Shown here in pieces: positions 49,121 to 58,884 of a stretch of 64,000 nt of DNA (positions are counted from its first letter, which is position 1; each line of letters starts with the position of its first letter). The DNA is from Lachancea dasiensis. Lineage: Eukaryota; Ascomycota; Saccharomycetes; Saccharomycetales; Saccharomycetaceae. A program made the translations under genes and the position numbers. The notes beneath the pieces are model-generated. The model saw only the letters and a program-made list of their open reading frames with translations. It was not told the origin of the DNA and ran no database searches. The DNA is taken from positions 868,001-932,000 of the forward strand of contig LT598461.1 in the NCBI GenBank assembly GCA_900074725.1. The letters are read 5' to 3'.

Positions 49121-51448
49121 CTACGTAGCGATTGGCTGCGTGAGTTGCGGACTCACAGGAGTCTCATCAGCCTGCGGCTTGTTCTCCGATGGCTTCTTTT
49201 TTTTGTAAAACCTAGTGTTTCCGGGGGCAAAACCACCGTTTCCAAACAAAGCCCATTCAGGTGTTTTTGCAATGTAGTCTAGGTGTGAAAACGATTGGCC
49301 AGATGCCAAAAGCTCGAAAAATTTGTCGAAATCGATATGCGTCCACCACTCCCCGTTGACTTTGAACTTGGTATTTGCGATCAAAATACAGTTAGAATGG
49401 GCGTGCTCGGCAGCGACATCATATCCTAGACCTCTTCGTTGCAGTTCAGCCGAAAGATTTTTTACAAAACCTACACATTCCTGGTAGAATGGTATGTTTT
49501 GCATGGTCAAAGGATTTCCGTTGCCGTCAGATGAGCCACAGAAGGTGGCTCCTTTGACCTCAATAAAACACGGTATACCCTTTTGAACAAGATCTGCATA
49601 GGCACTGACATCACCCATGTTGAATCCTTTGACCAACGTCATTCGAAAGACGGTCCGCTGATGAGCTTGCGACGTCTTCAAAATTTCTAGACACTCCATC
49701 AAGCGCTCCCAAAAGTCGCGGTACAGCGGTCTATCAACTTTTTTCAACTCTGTCTTAGTTGGGGCATCAATCGAGACATATAGTTGGGTCACTTTGCCAA
49801 GTTCTCTTAAAGGTTGAGGGTGCTGCGCATTACAAACCAAAAAGCTCGAGATGTTTTTTTCATGCAGTAGGCTTACGAACTTACTGATGAAAGGGTACAT
49901 TATGGGTTCGCCTACTAACGATAGTGCACAATGACGTACTTCAAAAGCCTTAGCGAATCTCTCGGCAATAACTCCCGGGACTCCTCTTAGTTGTTTTATT
50001 TTTGCGTAGTGACCCTTCAAGGCATTCTCTAGAATGTATTCAGGATCATCGACTTCCCACCTCCAGGTCTTAGATACGGGGTTTGTACCGTGACGCCAAC
50101 AGAAGACACATTTCGAAGAGCAGGCCAACGATGGCGTTAATTCCATGCATCTACTGGATACAATATTGAAAAGAGAGTGCTTGTAACAAGATCCCCTACC
50201 ACGCAAATCGTTCTTTGTCCATCTACATATCTTCACACCAGAGTGCGACCCCACGATTGTGTATCCTTGCTTGGTCAAATTTTTGTAGGTCGGGCTGTCC
50301 TTGGCAACCATTTCCTTTATCTCGTTAACATTTTGTAGCTCTGTTGACTTACCAACGTCCTCCAAATCGATGAGAGTTTCCTTCGTAAGCTCATCCAACG
50401 GTTCTTCAGCTTCCTCGGTCTCCAGACTTTCATCATACTCATAGAGGATCGGCTCATCATCTTGAAGGGTCTCGGCCAGGAGCTTAGCCCATTCAATTAC
50501 TTTAGGATCACCTCCGAACTTCATGCAAACTTCTCCGACAGGAAAAACTCTTCTTCCACCTTGTTTTGCCAACAACAAATCTGCCTGTTTGGCTTGATAG
50601 CAAAACTTGCTAGGCCATGATTCTGAATCGCCAATACCAAGAACAGCATAGCCAGTCAACTTTCGCAATGCGTGCTTATCGATCCTGAAATCATTGCAGT
50701 TTTCATCCATAGATTGTAAAAAGAAATCTAGCGGAGAGTCTGAATCATATGAAGGTAGGACCATGACATATAAAGCATTAAGACTTGGAACGTTAACAAA
50801 ATAATCATCAAAGTCACTCAAATCGTCCAAGTTCAAGACCATTGGAGTATGCTTCAGAGCTTCAACTTCTGATAAAACTTTGGCGACTGCCTTGGCAGAC
50901 CTTTGCGCTGCCCCTTGTAGAGATGAGTAGAAGATGTATATCTGTGAGTCGGTTAACTTTTCATTGGATACTGTTAAAGCTTTTTTAAAGAAGCTTGGCT
51001 CACTTTTAGAGCGAGCAAGCTTGCTGCCGCTCACTACCTTCGGCGCCTTTTTGACTTTCTTTAGCGGTTTGAAAGCTTCCGTGAAGTCAGTTTCGGAGAC
51101 GCTAGTGTCATTCGTGGATGGAGTTTCAGGAACGGTGTCGTTCACGCCTGTCCCTAGTCTCTTCTTCGTGGAGCAGCTTCCGCCACAGCAGCCACCGTTC
51201 TTTCCGCCCAACTTAGATGAGCAACATGACCCCCCTTTACCTCCACAACATGATTTCTTCTCCAAAGAGGACTCCTGTTCGAGAGGTTGTGAAGCTTTTA
51301 GCTCTTCATCCTGGACAGAATCGTGCTTAACCAGTGCGTAAATCACAAAGATTGAACAACCAATCGTCAAACGACCGCCGGAGAGCAAATATGTAGCTAT
51401 TACGGCGAGTAGGACTAGGTGATCGCTTATATCCTTCTTCAAATCCAT
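49121..51448 (-). CDS. TYW1: tRNA wybutosine synthase Tyw1
   Basis: This 775-residue protein matches Tyw1 (YPL207W, 810 residues), the radical SAM enzyme that forms the tricyclic core of wybutosine at position 37 of tRNA-Phe. It has an N-terminal membrane segment (about 10-42). A Cys-rich patch follows at about 65-92 (CCGGKGGSCC and CCGGSC). Next come a flavodoxin domain (about 165-335) and a radical SAM domain with the cluster motif CSSKCVFC near 441-448. The C-terminal TYW1 domain (FAPGNTRFYKKKKP) follows. The Cys-rich patch is also present in the yeast ortholog. A PAC-type promoter element lies about 70 bp upstream, which fits control with ribosome biogenesis genes. Confidence 0.96.
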   Translation of the reverse strand: MDLKKDISDHLVLLAVIATYLLSGGRLTIGCSIFVIYALVKHDSVQDEELKASQPLEQESSLEKKSCCGGKGGSCCSSKLGGKNGGCCGGSCSTKKRLGTGVNDTVPETPSTNDTSVSETDFTEAFKPLKKVKKAPKVVSGSKLARSKSEPSFFKKALTVSNEKLTDSQIYIFYSSLQGAAQRSAKAVAKVLSEVEALKHTPMVLNLDDLSDFDDYFVNVPSLNALYVMVLPSYDSDSPLDFFLQSMDENCNDFRIDKHALRKLTGYAVLGIGDSESWPSKFCYQAKQADLLLAKQGGRRVFPVGEVCMKFGGDPKVIEWAKLLAETLQDDEPILYEYDESLETEEAEEPLDELTKETLIDLEDVGKSTELQNVNEIKEMVAKDSPTYKNLTKQGYTIVGSHSGVKICRWTKNDLRGRGSCYKHSLFNIVSSRCMELTPSLACSSKCVFCWRHGTNPVSKTWRWEVDDPEYILENALKGHYAKIKQLRGVPGVIAERFAKAFEVRHCALSLVGEPIMYPFISKFVSLLHEKNISSFLVCNAQHPQPLRELGKVTQLYVSIDAPTKTELKKVDRPLYRDFWERLMECLEILKTSQAHQRTVFRMTLVKGFNMGDVSAYADLVQKGIPCFIEVKGATFCGSSDGNGNPLTMQNIPFYQECVGFVKNLSAELQRRGLGYDVAAEHAHSNCILIANTKFKVNGEWWTHIDFDKFFELLASGQSFSHLDYIAKTPEWALFGNGGFAPGNTRFYKKKKPSENKPQADETPVSPQLTQPIAT

Positions 51449-51514
51449 TTGGCCCTCGACTTCTATACTATCAACAGTCGGATGGTTTTTGAGATGATTG
51501 TGGATCTTTTATAG

Positions 51515-51524
51515 GCGATGAGAT
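51515..51524 (+). promoter_or_regulatory. PAC element upstream of TYW1
   Basis: GCGATGAGAT matches the PAC consensus (GCGATGAGMT) that Dot6 and Tod6 bind in promoters of ribosome and tRNA maturation genes. It sits 67 bp upstream of the TYW1 ATG. Confidence 0.6.
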
Positions 51525-51553
51525 GCTTTACATAAAATTGGAGATGTCGGGTT

Positions 51554-51561
51554 CACGTGAT
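51554..51561. promoter_or_regulatory. CACGTGAT E-box upstream of TYW1
   Basis: CACGTGAT is a Cbf1-type site, about 106 bp upstream of the TYW1 start and 30 bp beyond the PAC element. It lies in the 148-bp gap behind the RKM1 stop. Confidence 0.4.
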
Positions 51562-51596
51562 ACCCGCGCTCTGAGAGCCAATCACAGCTAGGCTCA

Positions 51597-53369
51597 TTAC
51601 AAATCAGTATCTTGAACCAAAATCATTTCATCGTTAGATAGCCTGGTGTAGGAACTTGCCTCCACAAACGCCACCGCTGCAGCCAACGGTCTCAACATGA
51701 GTTTATTAGGATCGTTGAAGAATACCTTCGCGTGTACTTTCTTGACGTCTTCCGAGATCAGGTCAGGCTCATTTGCATGAGTTTGCAAAAACTTGTCATA
51801 CTGAGAGGTCACCCACTGTATATCCTTGGGAATGCTTTGATATTGAACTTTGCAGGTTACCCACATGAACAGTAAGTCGTGGTATGAGTCTAGTTCGATT
51901 TCGTCATCTGTGTTCGATTGTAAAATGCGAGGAAGTTCTTCCTCGAAAAAATTAGGATCATCTCGCAATATCTTGCTAACCGTAAGTGTATGTTGCTTAT
52001 GATGGGCCGTCCATCTTTTCTCTGTACGTTTAAGTTCATTTATAGCATCCTTTAATATCCGTAGTTGCCCCGATTTGTAAATTCGAGCGCTACGCACGCG
52101 ATAGTCCTTTGCAGTATATACCGTAAGAGGTCTAGATGATACTGCTTTCAGACTTCCATACTTGTCCTCAATTGCTGCTCGTAAGTTTTGCAAGCCTTGG
52201 AGTCTAGTCCTCAAACTCAAATGTGACTCGGCAAGATTTTTCCCCAACCATGCGAAGAGATCCAAGAGCCATTCGAGACAAGTGCTATTGGAAGTGCTTA
52301 ACAAATACAGAAGCCCGTCCTCATACTGTGACAGCTCGTTTTCGTTGCCGCTTGGTATTTTCCGACCCGATGAAACTTCGAATGCCGATGTAGTGTAATC
52401 CAACATGGTGGGCAGTTTGATAGAAGTTTCAGTTTGGAGCCGCAAGATGGCAGCAAGTGGCAATTTTATTTTCAATGCAGCGGTGTCAAAAATGTTTTCT
52501 TCGAGCACGAAACCGTATCCAACTAAAAGTTCTTCATTTCCCTTACCACCGTAGTTGTTGAATATCTCCTGACCTTCTCTGGTGCGTTCCAGCTTCGTAA
52601 CCGAAAAAGAATTATGTGCGTTAGACCATTCAACCTTAGAATTGTAGCTGTGATTTAATAAATCCACTATTGGTAATAGAATGACACTAGACGGGTCTAC
52701 TTCTGGAGTAAGGATGTGTTCAGGGAAAGCTCGAGATAAGAAGACGAGGTGTGACCACAGAAAGGCAGGGAAGGATGTCCAAGGCAAATTCAGCTCATCA
52801 TCGAAAACCTTAGATGTTATTTCCTGATATATGTGCTCTTCATCACCTTCGGCTACTAGCTGCTGTATTGAATCGAATTCCTCTTGAACTCTTTCGCCAG
52901 TGTTGAGTTGGTTTTGTAATTGTTCGACAGCACCTCTCCACTCATGAAAAATAGACTTCAACTTCATCGGCAGTGAGCTCCTCAGATTAGAATTGCCAAG
53001 TTCCAGAAGTTCGGCAGGGTTCCAAACGAGTGGGGAGTCTACTTCTCTCGGTAAAGCATCAATGTAAGGGCCAAATTTCTCGTTTAAATTTTGAGACTCA
53101 ACCACCGTTGGACTCGGGTCAAACTTGAGCTTGGCTACCAACAACTTAAGCCATGTATTAAGATTAGAGTCAACATTGAAAAAACACTTGGCCAGGGCTC
53201 CACGAATAATGAGGTCCGAAGGAACTTCGAAAGTTGCACTGGAGATCTCTTTATTGGCAACACCAGCTACTCCTCTGTCAGTATTCTCGACAAAGTCCAC
53301 TTCGCGCGGCCATTTAACTCCATTTTGCTTACCCCACGTTAGTAGGTTGTCAAGTCTAGACGTTACCAT
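51597..53369 (-). CDS. RKM1: SET-domain lysine methyltransferase Rkm1
   Basis: This 590-residue protein matches Rkm1 (YPL208W, 583 residues), which monomethylates or dimethylates ribosomal protein uL14-family Rpl23. The split SET domain starts near residue 20 (DFVENTDRGVAGVANKEI) and resumes at about 222-305. The latter carries LLPIVDLLNHSYNSKVEW with the conserved NHS motif, and IFNNYGGKGNEELLVGYGF with the catalytic NYG. The C-terminal helical Rubisco-methyltransferase-type domain follows. The ATG at 53369 is the first in frame. RKM1 precedes the retrotransposon, which has been inserted between this gene and IPL1 (YPL209C). Confidence 0.94.
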   Translation of the reverse strand: MVTSRLDNLLTWGKQNGVKWPREVDFVENTDRGVAGVANKEISSATFEVPSDLIIRGALAKCFFNVDSNLNTWLKLLVAKLKFDPSPTVVESQNLNEKFGPYIDALPREVDSPLVWNPAELLELGNSNLRSSLPMKLKSIFHEWRGAVEQLQNQLNTGERVQEEFDSIQQLVAEGDEEHIYQEITSKVFDDELNLPWTSFPAFLWSHLVFLSRAFPEHILTPEVDPSSVILLPIVDLLNHSYNSKVEWSNAHNSFSVTKLERTREGQEIFNNYGGKGNEELLVGYGFVLEENIFDTAALKIKLPLAAILRLQTETSIKLPTMLDYTTSAFEVSSGRKIPSGNENELSQYEDGLLYLLSTSNSTCLEWLLDLFAWLGKNLAESHLSLRTRLQGLQNLRAAIEDKYGSLKAVSSRPLTVYTAKDYRVRSARIYKSGQLRILKDAINELKRTEKRWTAHHKQHTLTVSKILRDDPNFFEEELPRILQSNTDDEIELDSYHDLLFMWVTCKVQYQSIPKDIQWVTSQYDKFLQTHANEPDLISEDVKKVHAKVFFNDPNKLMLRPLAAAVAFVEASSYTRLSNDEMILVQDTDL

Positions 53370-53850
53370 CTGTTGAGCTGGTGCCTTTATGTAGTCCGAT
53401 TGTCTTTTTTAATGTGGTAAAGGATATTTTTTTGCAGTGCTAAAGAGGGCCGACAGGCGTATGTGTTCAATCAATTAGGGAAATTTCAAAAAGCGATGGG
53501 GCTTCCATGGATGAACTAAGAAAGACACGACCTAGCAAACTTTAATCGTCAAGCTGATCGAAATTTATTGGACTTGAGCTTCCCGATGTTGAGCTCAGTT
53601 AAGTTTGCACCACTTGGCTGCCACCCTTGCTTCCCCTGATAGCACAGCACCAAGCTGTCCCCCCTCTTCCCATAAAACTCCCTACAAAATCTTTGTGAAT
53701 GTAGTTGTAAAGTATTCAGGCCTGTTCGCTTTTAGCAGTCTGAATTTTTAAGACCATCAAGCGCCAAATCGGAACATCCTATAGCGTAGCGGCACATGGC
53801 GACTACAAATAAGTCTTGATGTAGATACCCACTTCAGAGAACCAAGCATA
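53370..53850. other. RKM1 upstream region up to the retrotransposon
   Basis: This 481-bp stretch contains the RKM1 promoter. No tRNA gene, LTR fragment or other feature was recognised. A tRNA would have been expected as a common Ty1-type target and is absent here. Confidence 0.5.
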
Positions 53851-53855
53851 AATCG

Positions 53856-54311
53856 TATTGAGGCGAATCTGATTCATCAGTAGAAAGCTTACTAAATTTG
53901 TCTTGTAAGTCGGACATGGTCATTGTAAGATGAGTAACTTGGATCTAGGGAATTCTATTTATCTCTCCGTGATTATTTTAGGCATTAGAGTTGGTTCAGT
54001 TACCTGAACAAAAGCCTGGTATTTATACAATTCTCACTCGGTGACTCTGGTCAACATATTTATTGATCACCAATTCTAGATCATTCTATTGCCCAAGGAT
54101 TACGGCTTCAATGCCGTACACTACCGATAACTTATCAATGGCCAATCCCATTGGACAATAGTTGTTCTCTTCGGTTTGTCTTAGCTTGTAGCTCTATTTG
54201 TATGGCCTCGGTTGTGTACTATCATTCTGTACCACTGTGTCACATATTTACTGACGCTGATTATGCGATTAGACGCACATCACCATCAGTTTATTCACAT
54301 CATTCCCAACA
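53856..54311 (-). repeat. 3' LTR of the Ty1/copia element
   Basis: Direct repeat of 58007-58462 at a constant offset of 4151 bp; the two copies differ at one base. This is the downstream LTR relative to the element's own transcription. Confidence 0.95.
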
Positions 54312-54336
54312 TACCACCCATGGCGTCAATCCATAA

Positions 54337-57044
54337 TCATATCATCCAATTTTCAATATGTTTCTGGAAGATTTTAACGGCCAATGGTTTGGTTAGTATA
54401 TCCGCAGTATTTTCGTTGGTTCTGATATATTCCACTTGGAATTTCGAACCTTCATAGCATTCTCTTAGTCGATACGCTTTGCTACCGAAAAATCTATTTC
54501 TGAACTTGACAACATTTGTCTTTGTTATCAATGCAATCAACGTTTGGCTATCTGTGAAAATCTTTACACTAGTTTCGAGATCCAGCCTATCAACCATTCG
54601 CTGTATGCTCCGGAGCAAAGGAACCGAATTAAAAAATGCATGTAATTCTGCCTCAGTCGAAGATACACATATGCTTGTGGATTTGGCTGATCTAGCGAAC
54701 ACATAATTTCCATTCACCTTGTAAAAGTAACCAAGTTGCGACATAAATTCTTTTTGAGACCCATGCGAAGCATCAGTTATTGCTTCCATTCTAATAGTTT
54801 TCGCGCTACTTGACTTAGTCCAAGTCAGCTTTTTGTGTTTGTTTGTCCACAGATATTGTATGCACTGAGATGCTAGGTCAAAAACTTCCTCACAGGGAAA
54901 CAGTGTGTGTCGTGCTAATATATTCACGTAGTATGACATCTCAAACCTGCATTTCTGTGTGATATAGGATAATAATCCTACAATCTTTTGTAAATGTTTT
55001 ACTTTCCTGTCAAATTCTTCCTTTGACAGTAGTAACTCCTTATCTGACACGTCCAATATCTGTCCTGNNNNNNNNNNNNNNNNNNNNNNNNNNNNNNNNN
55101 NNNNNNNNNNNNNNNNNNNNNNNNNNNNNNNNNNNNNNNNNNNNNNNNNNNNNNNNNNNNNNNNNNNNNNNNNNNNNNNNNNNNNNNNNNNNNNNNNNNN
55201 NNNNNNNNNNNNNNNNNNNNNNNNNNNNNNNNNNNNNNNNNNNNNNNNNNNNNNNNNNNNNNNNNNNNNNNNNNNNNNNNNNNNNNNNNNNNNNNNNNNN
55301 NNNNNNNNNNNNNNNNNNNNNNNNNNNNNNNNNNNNNNNNNNNNNNNNNNNNNNNNNNNNNNNNNNNNNNNNNNNNNNNNNNNNNNNNNNNNNNNNNNNN
55401 NNNNNNNNNNNNNNNNNNNNNNNNNNNNNNNNNNNNNNNNNNNNNNNNNNNNNNNNNNNNNNNNNNNNNNNNNNNNNNNNNNNNNNNNNNNNNNNNNNNN
55501 NNNNNNNNNNNNNNNNNNNNNNNNNNNNNNNNNNNNNNNNNNNNNNNNNNNNNNNNNNNNNNNNNNNNNNNNNNNNNNNNNNNNNNNNNNNNNNNNNNNN
55601 NNNNNNNNNNNNNNNNNNNNNNNNNNNNNNNNNNNNNNNNNNNNNNNNNNNNNNNNNNNNNNNNNNNNNNNNNNNNNNNNNNNNNNNNNNNNNNTAATTT
55701 CTTGTGTCTACCACCCTATGCGCACTAGGTATGTAGACTAGACAGCCAAATGAGGTTTCGGACTTTCTGAGTATGAATCCGGGAATGCTGCGTACGTTAA
55801 GTTTCTTCTTCAGTGCAGCAGGGTCATGTACCATACATGGTTGACCAAACGGTGGTAATTTGGATGCTCTAATCGGAGCTAATCCTACCATGTTTCTAGA
55901 CGATGTGCCAATTCGTGGGTTGTATAATGAGTTACGATGGTGACAAGCAGTTTTTATTGCATGGAACCACAAGTGTCTTGGCATTCCTGAACTGGATAGA
56001 AGTGTTCGACAGTCATTTAGTAGTGTCAGATTTAACCTTTCTGCAACCCCGTGGGATGCTGAATCTGCCGTAGTAGTATAATATGTGTCAATGCCACTTT
56101 TGGCAAAGTAGTCTCTAACTGACTGATTTGTATATTCGCTGCCTCTGTCCATTTGGAAAGCCTTGACTTTGATGTTGTGTTGTCTCTTAATGTGGGAGAC
56201 TAGGTTCTCAATACAGTCCAATACGGTATCCTCGTCCTTATGTTGGAGTGGAAATACCCATCTGTATCTGGTTCGTTCATCTGTGAAAGAAATAAAGTAT
56301 TTCGGAGTTCCGGGAGGCATCTTATGCATCGGTCCGAATACGTCTGTGTGTATGAGCTCTAACTCATTATATTTGCCCTGATAGGTTTCGCGTGAATTAG
56401 GCACATGGTTGTTCCGTTTTCCTTTGCCTTGTAGGCAAGTTACACATTCAAATTCTTCCATTAGTCGCCAGTCCACGTCATTCATCGACACATCTTGTAT
56501 CAAGCCGGACTTCACAGAGTCCTTGATGTACCTTGGATTAATGTGGCTTAATGAGGCATGAAGTTGCTCTAGTGTGATTTTGCCTCGCCTACTATGTACT
56601 GCACTCAACGTTTTGTCATATTTCTGACTTTCCCCTCTTATTATCAAATCAGAGGGTAGCCAGTTGACACGCTGTTCTCTTATTAATTTCGCCATCTTAT
56701 TTCCATCCTGATCCCGTAAATGGCGTGTTTGGAAATCAGGATAAATTTCAAATTCCTCAAGTTGTATTGTGGATATAACGTTGCAAAAAATACTATCAGA
56801 TAGGTATGCTTCTAGTCTTACCACCCTACCTAAATCTAGCTCCACAATTCCTTTGCCCTTGAGTTCAATCTTTCGATCTTGTGCGTCGAACATCTCATCG
56901 TTCGAGTCGATCGGGTGTAAAGAAGTAAAAAAATCTCGGTTACAAAAAATTGAAAAACATGCACCACTGTCTATTAGCACACGTTGTGATTCTTTTGATT
57001 TATTGTAACTCTTCGTTACTTTCTCTGTTGACAATTTGCCTAAG
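54337..57044 (-). other. Pol region of the element (interrupted by assembly gap)
   Basis: Parts in order of translation: protease with the DSGA active site near 56960, integrase zinc-binding HHCC region (LHASLSHIN and CVTCLQGKG) and DDE core near 56560-55950, reverse transcriptase largely hidden in the gap, and RNase H at about 54337-54800. The RNase H carries the copia-type TDASHGS and SSTEAELHAF motifs. Continuity through the gap cannot be judged. Confidence 0.9.
55068..55694. other. Assembly gap (627 N)
   Basis: A run of 627 unknown bases inside the retrotransposon. The true length may differ. It probably arose because several near-identical copies of the element exist in the genome. Confidence 0.99.
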
Positions 57045-58028
57045 ACGTTTCTTGGTCTTGTCCTTTTGATAGGATCCGTATTTTTTATTGGTCTTGACTT
57101 CGTCTTCTGGACATCTATTTGCAGTATGTCCTTTTTCATTGCATTTGTAGCATCTTAGGGTGCTGGATTTACTTTCCATTGGATCAACTCTGTCCCAAGT
57201 GACACGTCCCATTTTTCCATAATTAACTCCATAGTTGTAAATGCCTTTTAGAACTTCGTCTACATCGCAGGTAATGAAACGTGCACTGTCAAAAGGAATG
57301 CCGGGTCTGAAGCTTGCCATAAGTTTTGGTACTGCGTCTTCTTTTTCGTCAAAGTATCCAGACTCGAGTGATTCCTCAATTAGTTCCTTGACCTCTTCAA
57401 CGTATAAAAAGGGATCTGTGTACTTGTCAAGCTTTAACTCTTTCCATTTTGAGTTCATGGATGGCTTGGAATCATCTGTAGTGACCCTCATTGCAGCCTT
57501 ACGAAATGCTTTATAAGTGCTCTTATTGTCATGTGGAGGGCAAATCATTTCAGGATATGCTTCAAAATCGATGTATGTTTCCATCAATTGTACAATGGCC
57601 CTTTTCTGGCCCAAAGTAGGCTCCCTTCTTGTTCTTCCTGTCCGGTCTGGAATAATGTCCTTTAATCCCACCCTGGTCAACAAGTTTAATACTTTCGTAA
57701 TAAATGGCATGAAACCAGCGACTTTTCTAACTGGATAAAAAGTGAGATCTTCATCATCCATTTCTGATGCACTAGACCTTTTTCTTGAACTAGTTTTGGC
57801 CACTTGCAGCCATTCATCAAGAGGATTATGGTCCCAGTTAAACTCTTTCTTTTTAACTCTTTTCGATCCAGTACGGAGAGATTTTCCGTCATCCGAAGTA
57901 TCATCCTCAGAGTCAGAGTCAGATTGCTCTAGAATTGTCTTTCTCGAAATCTTTTGATGCTTGTCAACTGCGTCGGCGGTTTCCGCATCCTTAGCGGCGC
58001 TACCATTATTGAGGCGAATCTGATTCAT
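57000..58028 (-). other. Gag region of the element
   Basis: An open frame of 342 codons beginning inside the 5' LTR and reading through the primer binding site, as in Ty1. A CCHC zinc knuckle is near residue 295 (CYKCNEKGHTANRC); S. cerevisiae Ty1 Gag lacks this, whereas many other copia elements have it. The heptamer CTTAGGC (57038-57044, minus strand) in the gag-pol overlap is the site Ty1 uses for programmed +1 frameshifting. Confidence 0.92.
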
Positions 58029-58462
58029 CAGTAGAAAGCTTACTAAATTTGTCTTGTAAGTCGGACATGGTCATTGTAAGATGAGTAACTTGGATCTAGG
58101 GAATTCTATTTATCTCTCCGTGATTATTTTAGGCATTAGAGTTGGTTCAGTTACCTGAACAAAAGCCTGGTATTTATACAATTCTCACTCGGTGACTCTG
58201 GTCAACATATTTATTAATCACCAATTCTAGATCATTCTATTGCCCAAGGATTACGGCTTCAATGCCGTACACTACCGATAACTTATCAATGGCCAATCCC
58301 ATTGGACAATAGTTGTTCTCTTCGGTTTGTCTTAGCTTGTAGCTCTATTTGTATGGCCTCGGTTGTGTACTATCATTCTGTACCACTGTGTCACATATTT
58401 ACTGACGCTGATTATGCGATTAGACGCACATCACCATCAGTTTATTCACATCATTCCCAACA
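58007..58462 (-). repeat. 5' LTR of the Ty1/copia element
   Basis: Upstream LTR relative to element transcription; 456 bp, near-identical to 53856-54311. The primer binding site for initiator tRNA-Met follows after one base. Confidence 0.95.
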
Positions 58463-58467
58463 AATCG

Positions 58468-58884
58468 GAGTGAAGTGAACTTGCTCTGACACTTGCAGGC
58501 TTTAGCCGCCGAAGTAAACAAGTTCGCACGGTTTTCCAACCAGAGCCGAAAGGACGAGTCTATCTCAGTAAAGTACATCTATGCATACTCGTTCAAAATA
58601 TCGGATACAGCAATGCCCCACTATGAGTTTCATACTAAGTGCCAGGTTGTAGTTATTTGGTATAGGCCCTTGTTGATTATGACAGTATTTATGCTAGCCG
58701 TTGTACACGATGAACGAATTTGTTTACATAGCTCATAGTTATTAACGACAAGTGTAAGTAATATCTATATGTGGCTCGATGAGTTGGGCAGTTAATCCAT
58801 TGTACATTAGGACATAACGACCGTGGGCTCTTGGGTCCTTCGAGCTCGTACAAGTGTTTCTCCATCTTATCCCACTTTCTTAAC
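58468..58884. other. IPL1 upstream region
   Basis: This 417-bp stretch lies between the retrotransposon and IPL1 and must contain the IPL1 promoter. The 5' LTR border is about 420 bp from the IPL1 start, and the element points away from IPL1. No other feature was recognised. Confidence 0.5.

Larger units (their letters stand above)
53856..58462 (-). mobile_element. Ty1/copia-type LTR retrotransposon, young
   Basis: A full-length element in the minus orientation, about 4.6 kb as assembled. It has 456-bp LTRs at 53856-54311 and 58007-58462, flanked by the 5-bp target duplication AATCG (53851-53855 and 58463-58467). The LTRs start TGTTGG and end in TCAATA. A primer binding site for initiator tRNA-Met (TGGTAGCGCC, 57996-58005) and a Ty1-like polypurine tract (TGGGTGGTA, 54312-54320) are in place. 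Gag begins inside the LTR, as in Ty1. The Gag and Pol frames are long and look whole where visible, with no break I can point to, but an assembly gap (55068-55694) hides much of the reverse transcriptase. One LTR mismatch in 456 bp implies a very recent insertion. The family is Pseudoviridae, close in plan to Ty1/Ty2 and to Tsk1 of Lachancea kluyveri. Confidence 0.95.

Noticed and set aside
50934-51341. 135-codon frame antisense to the Cys-rich part of TYW1
   Set aside because: Shadow of the TYW1 reading frame.
55023-55697. Open frames running through the N gap
   Set aside because: They exist only because unknown bases are read as codons.
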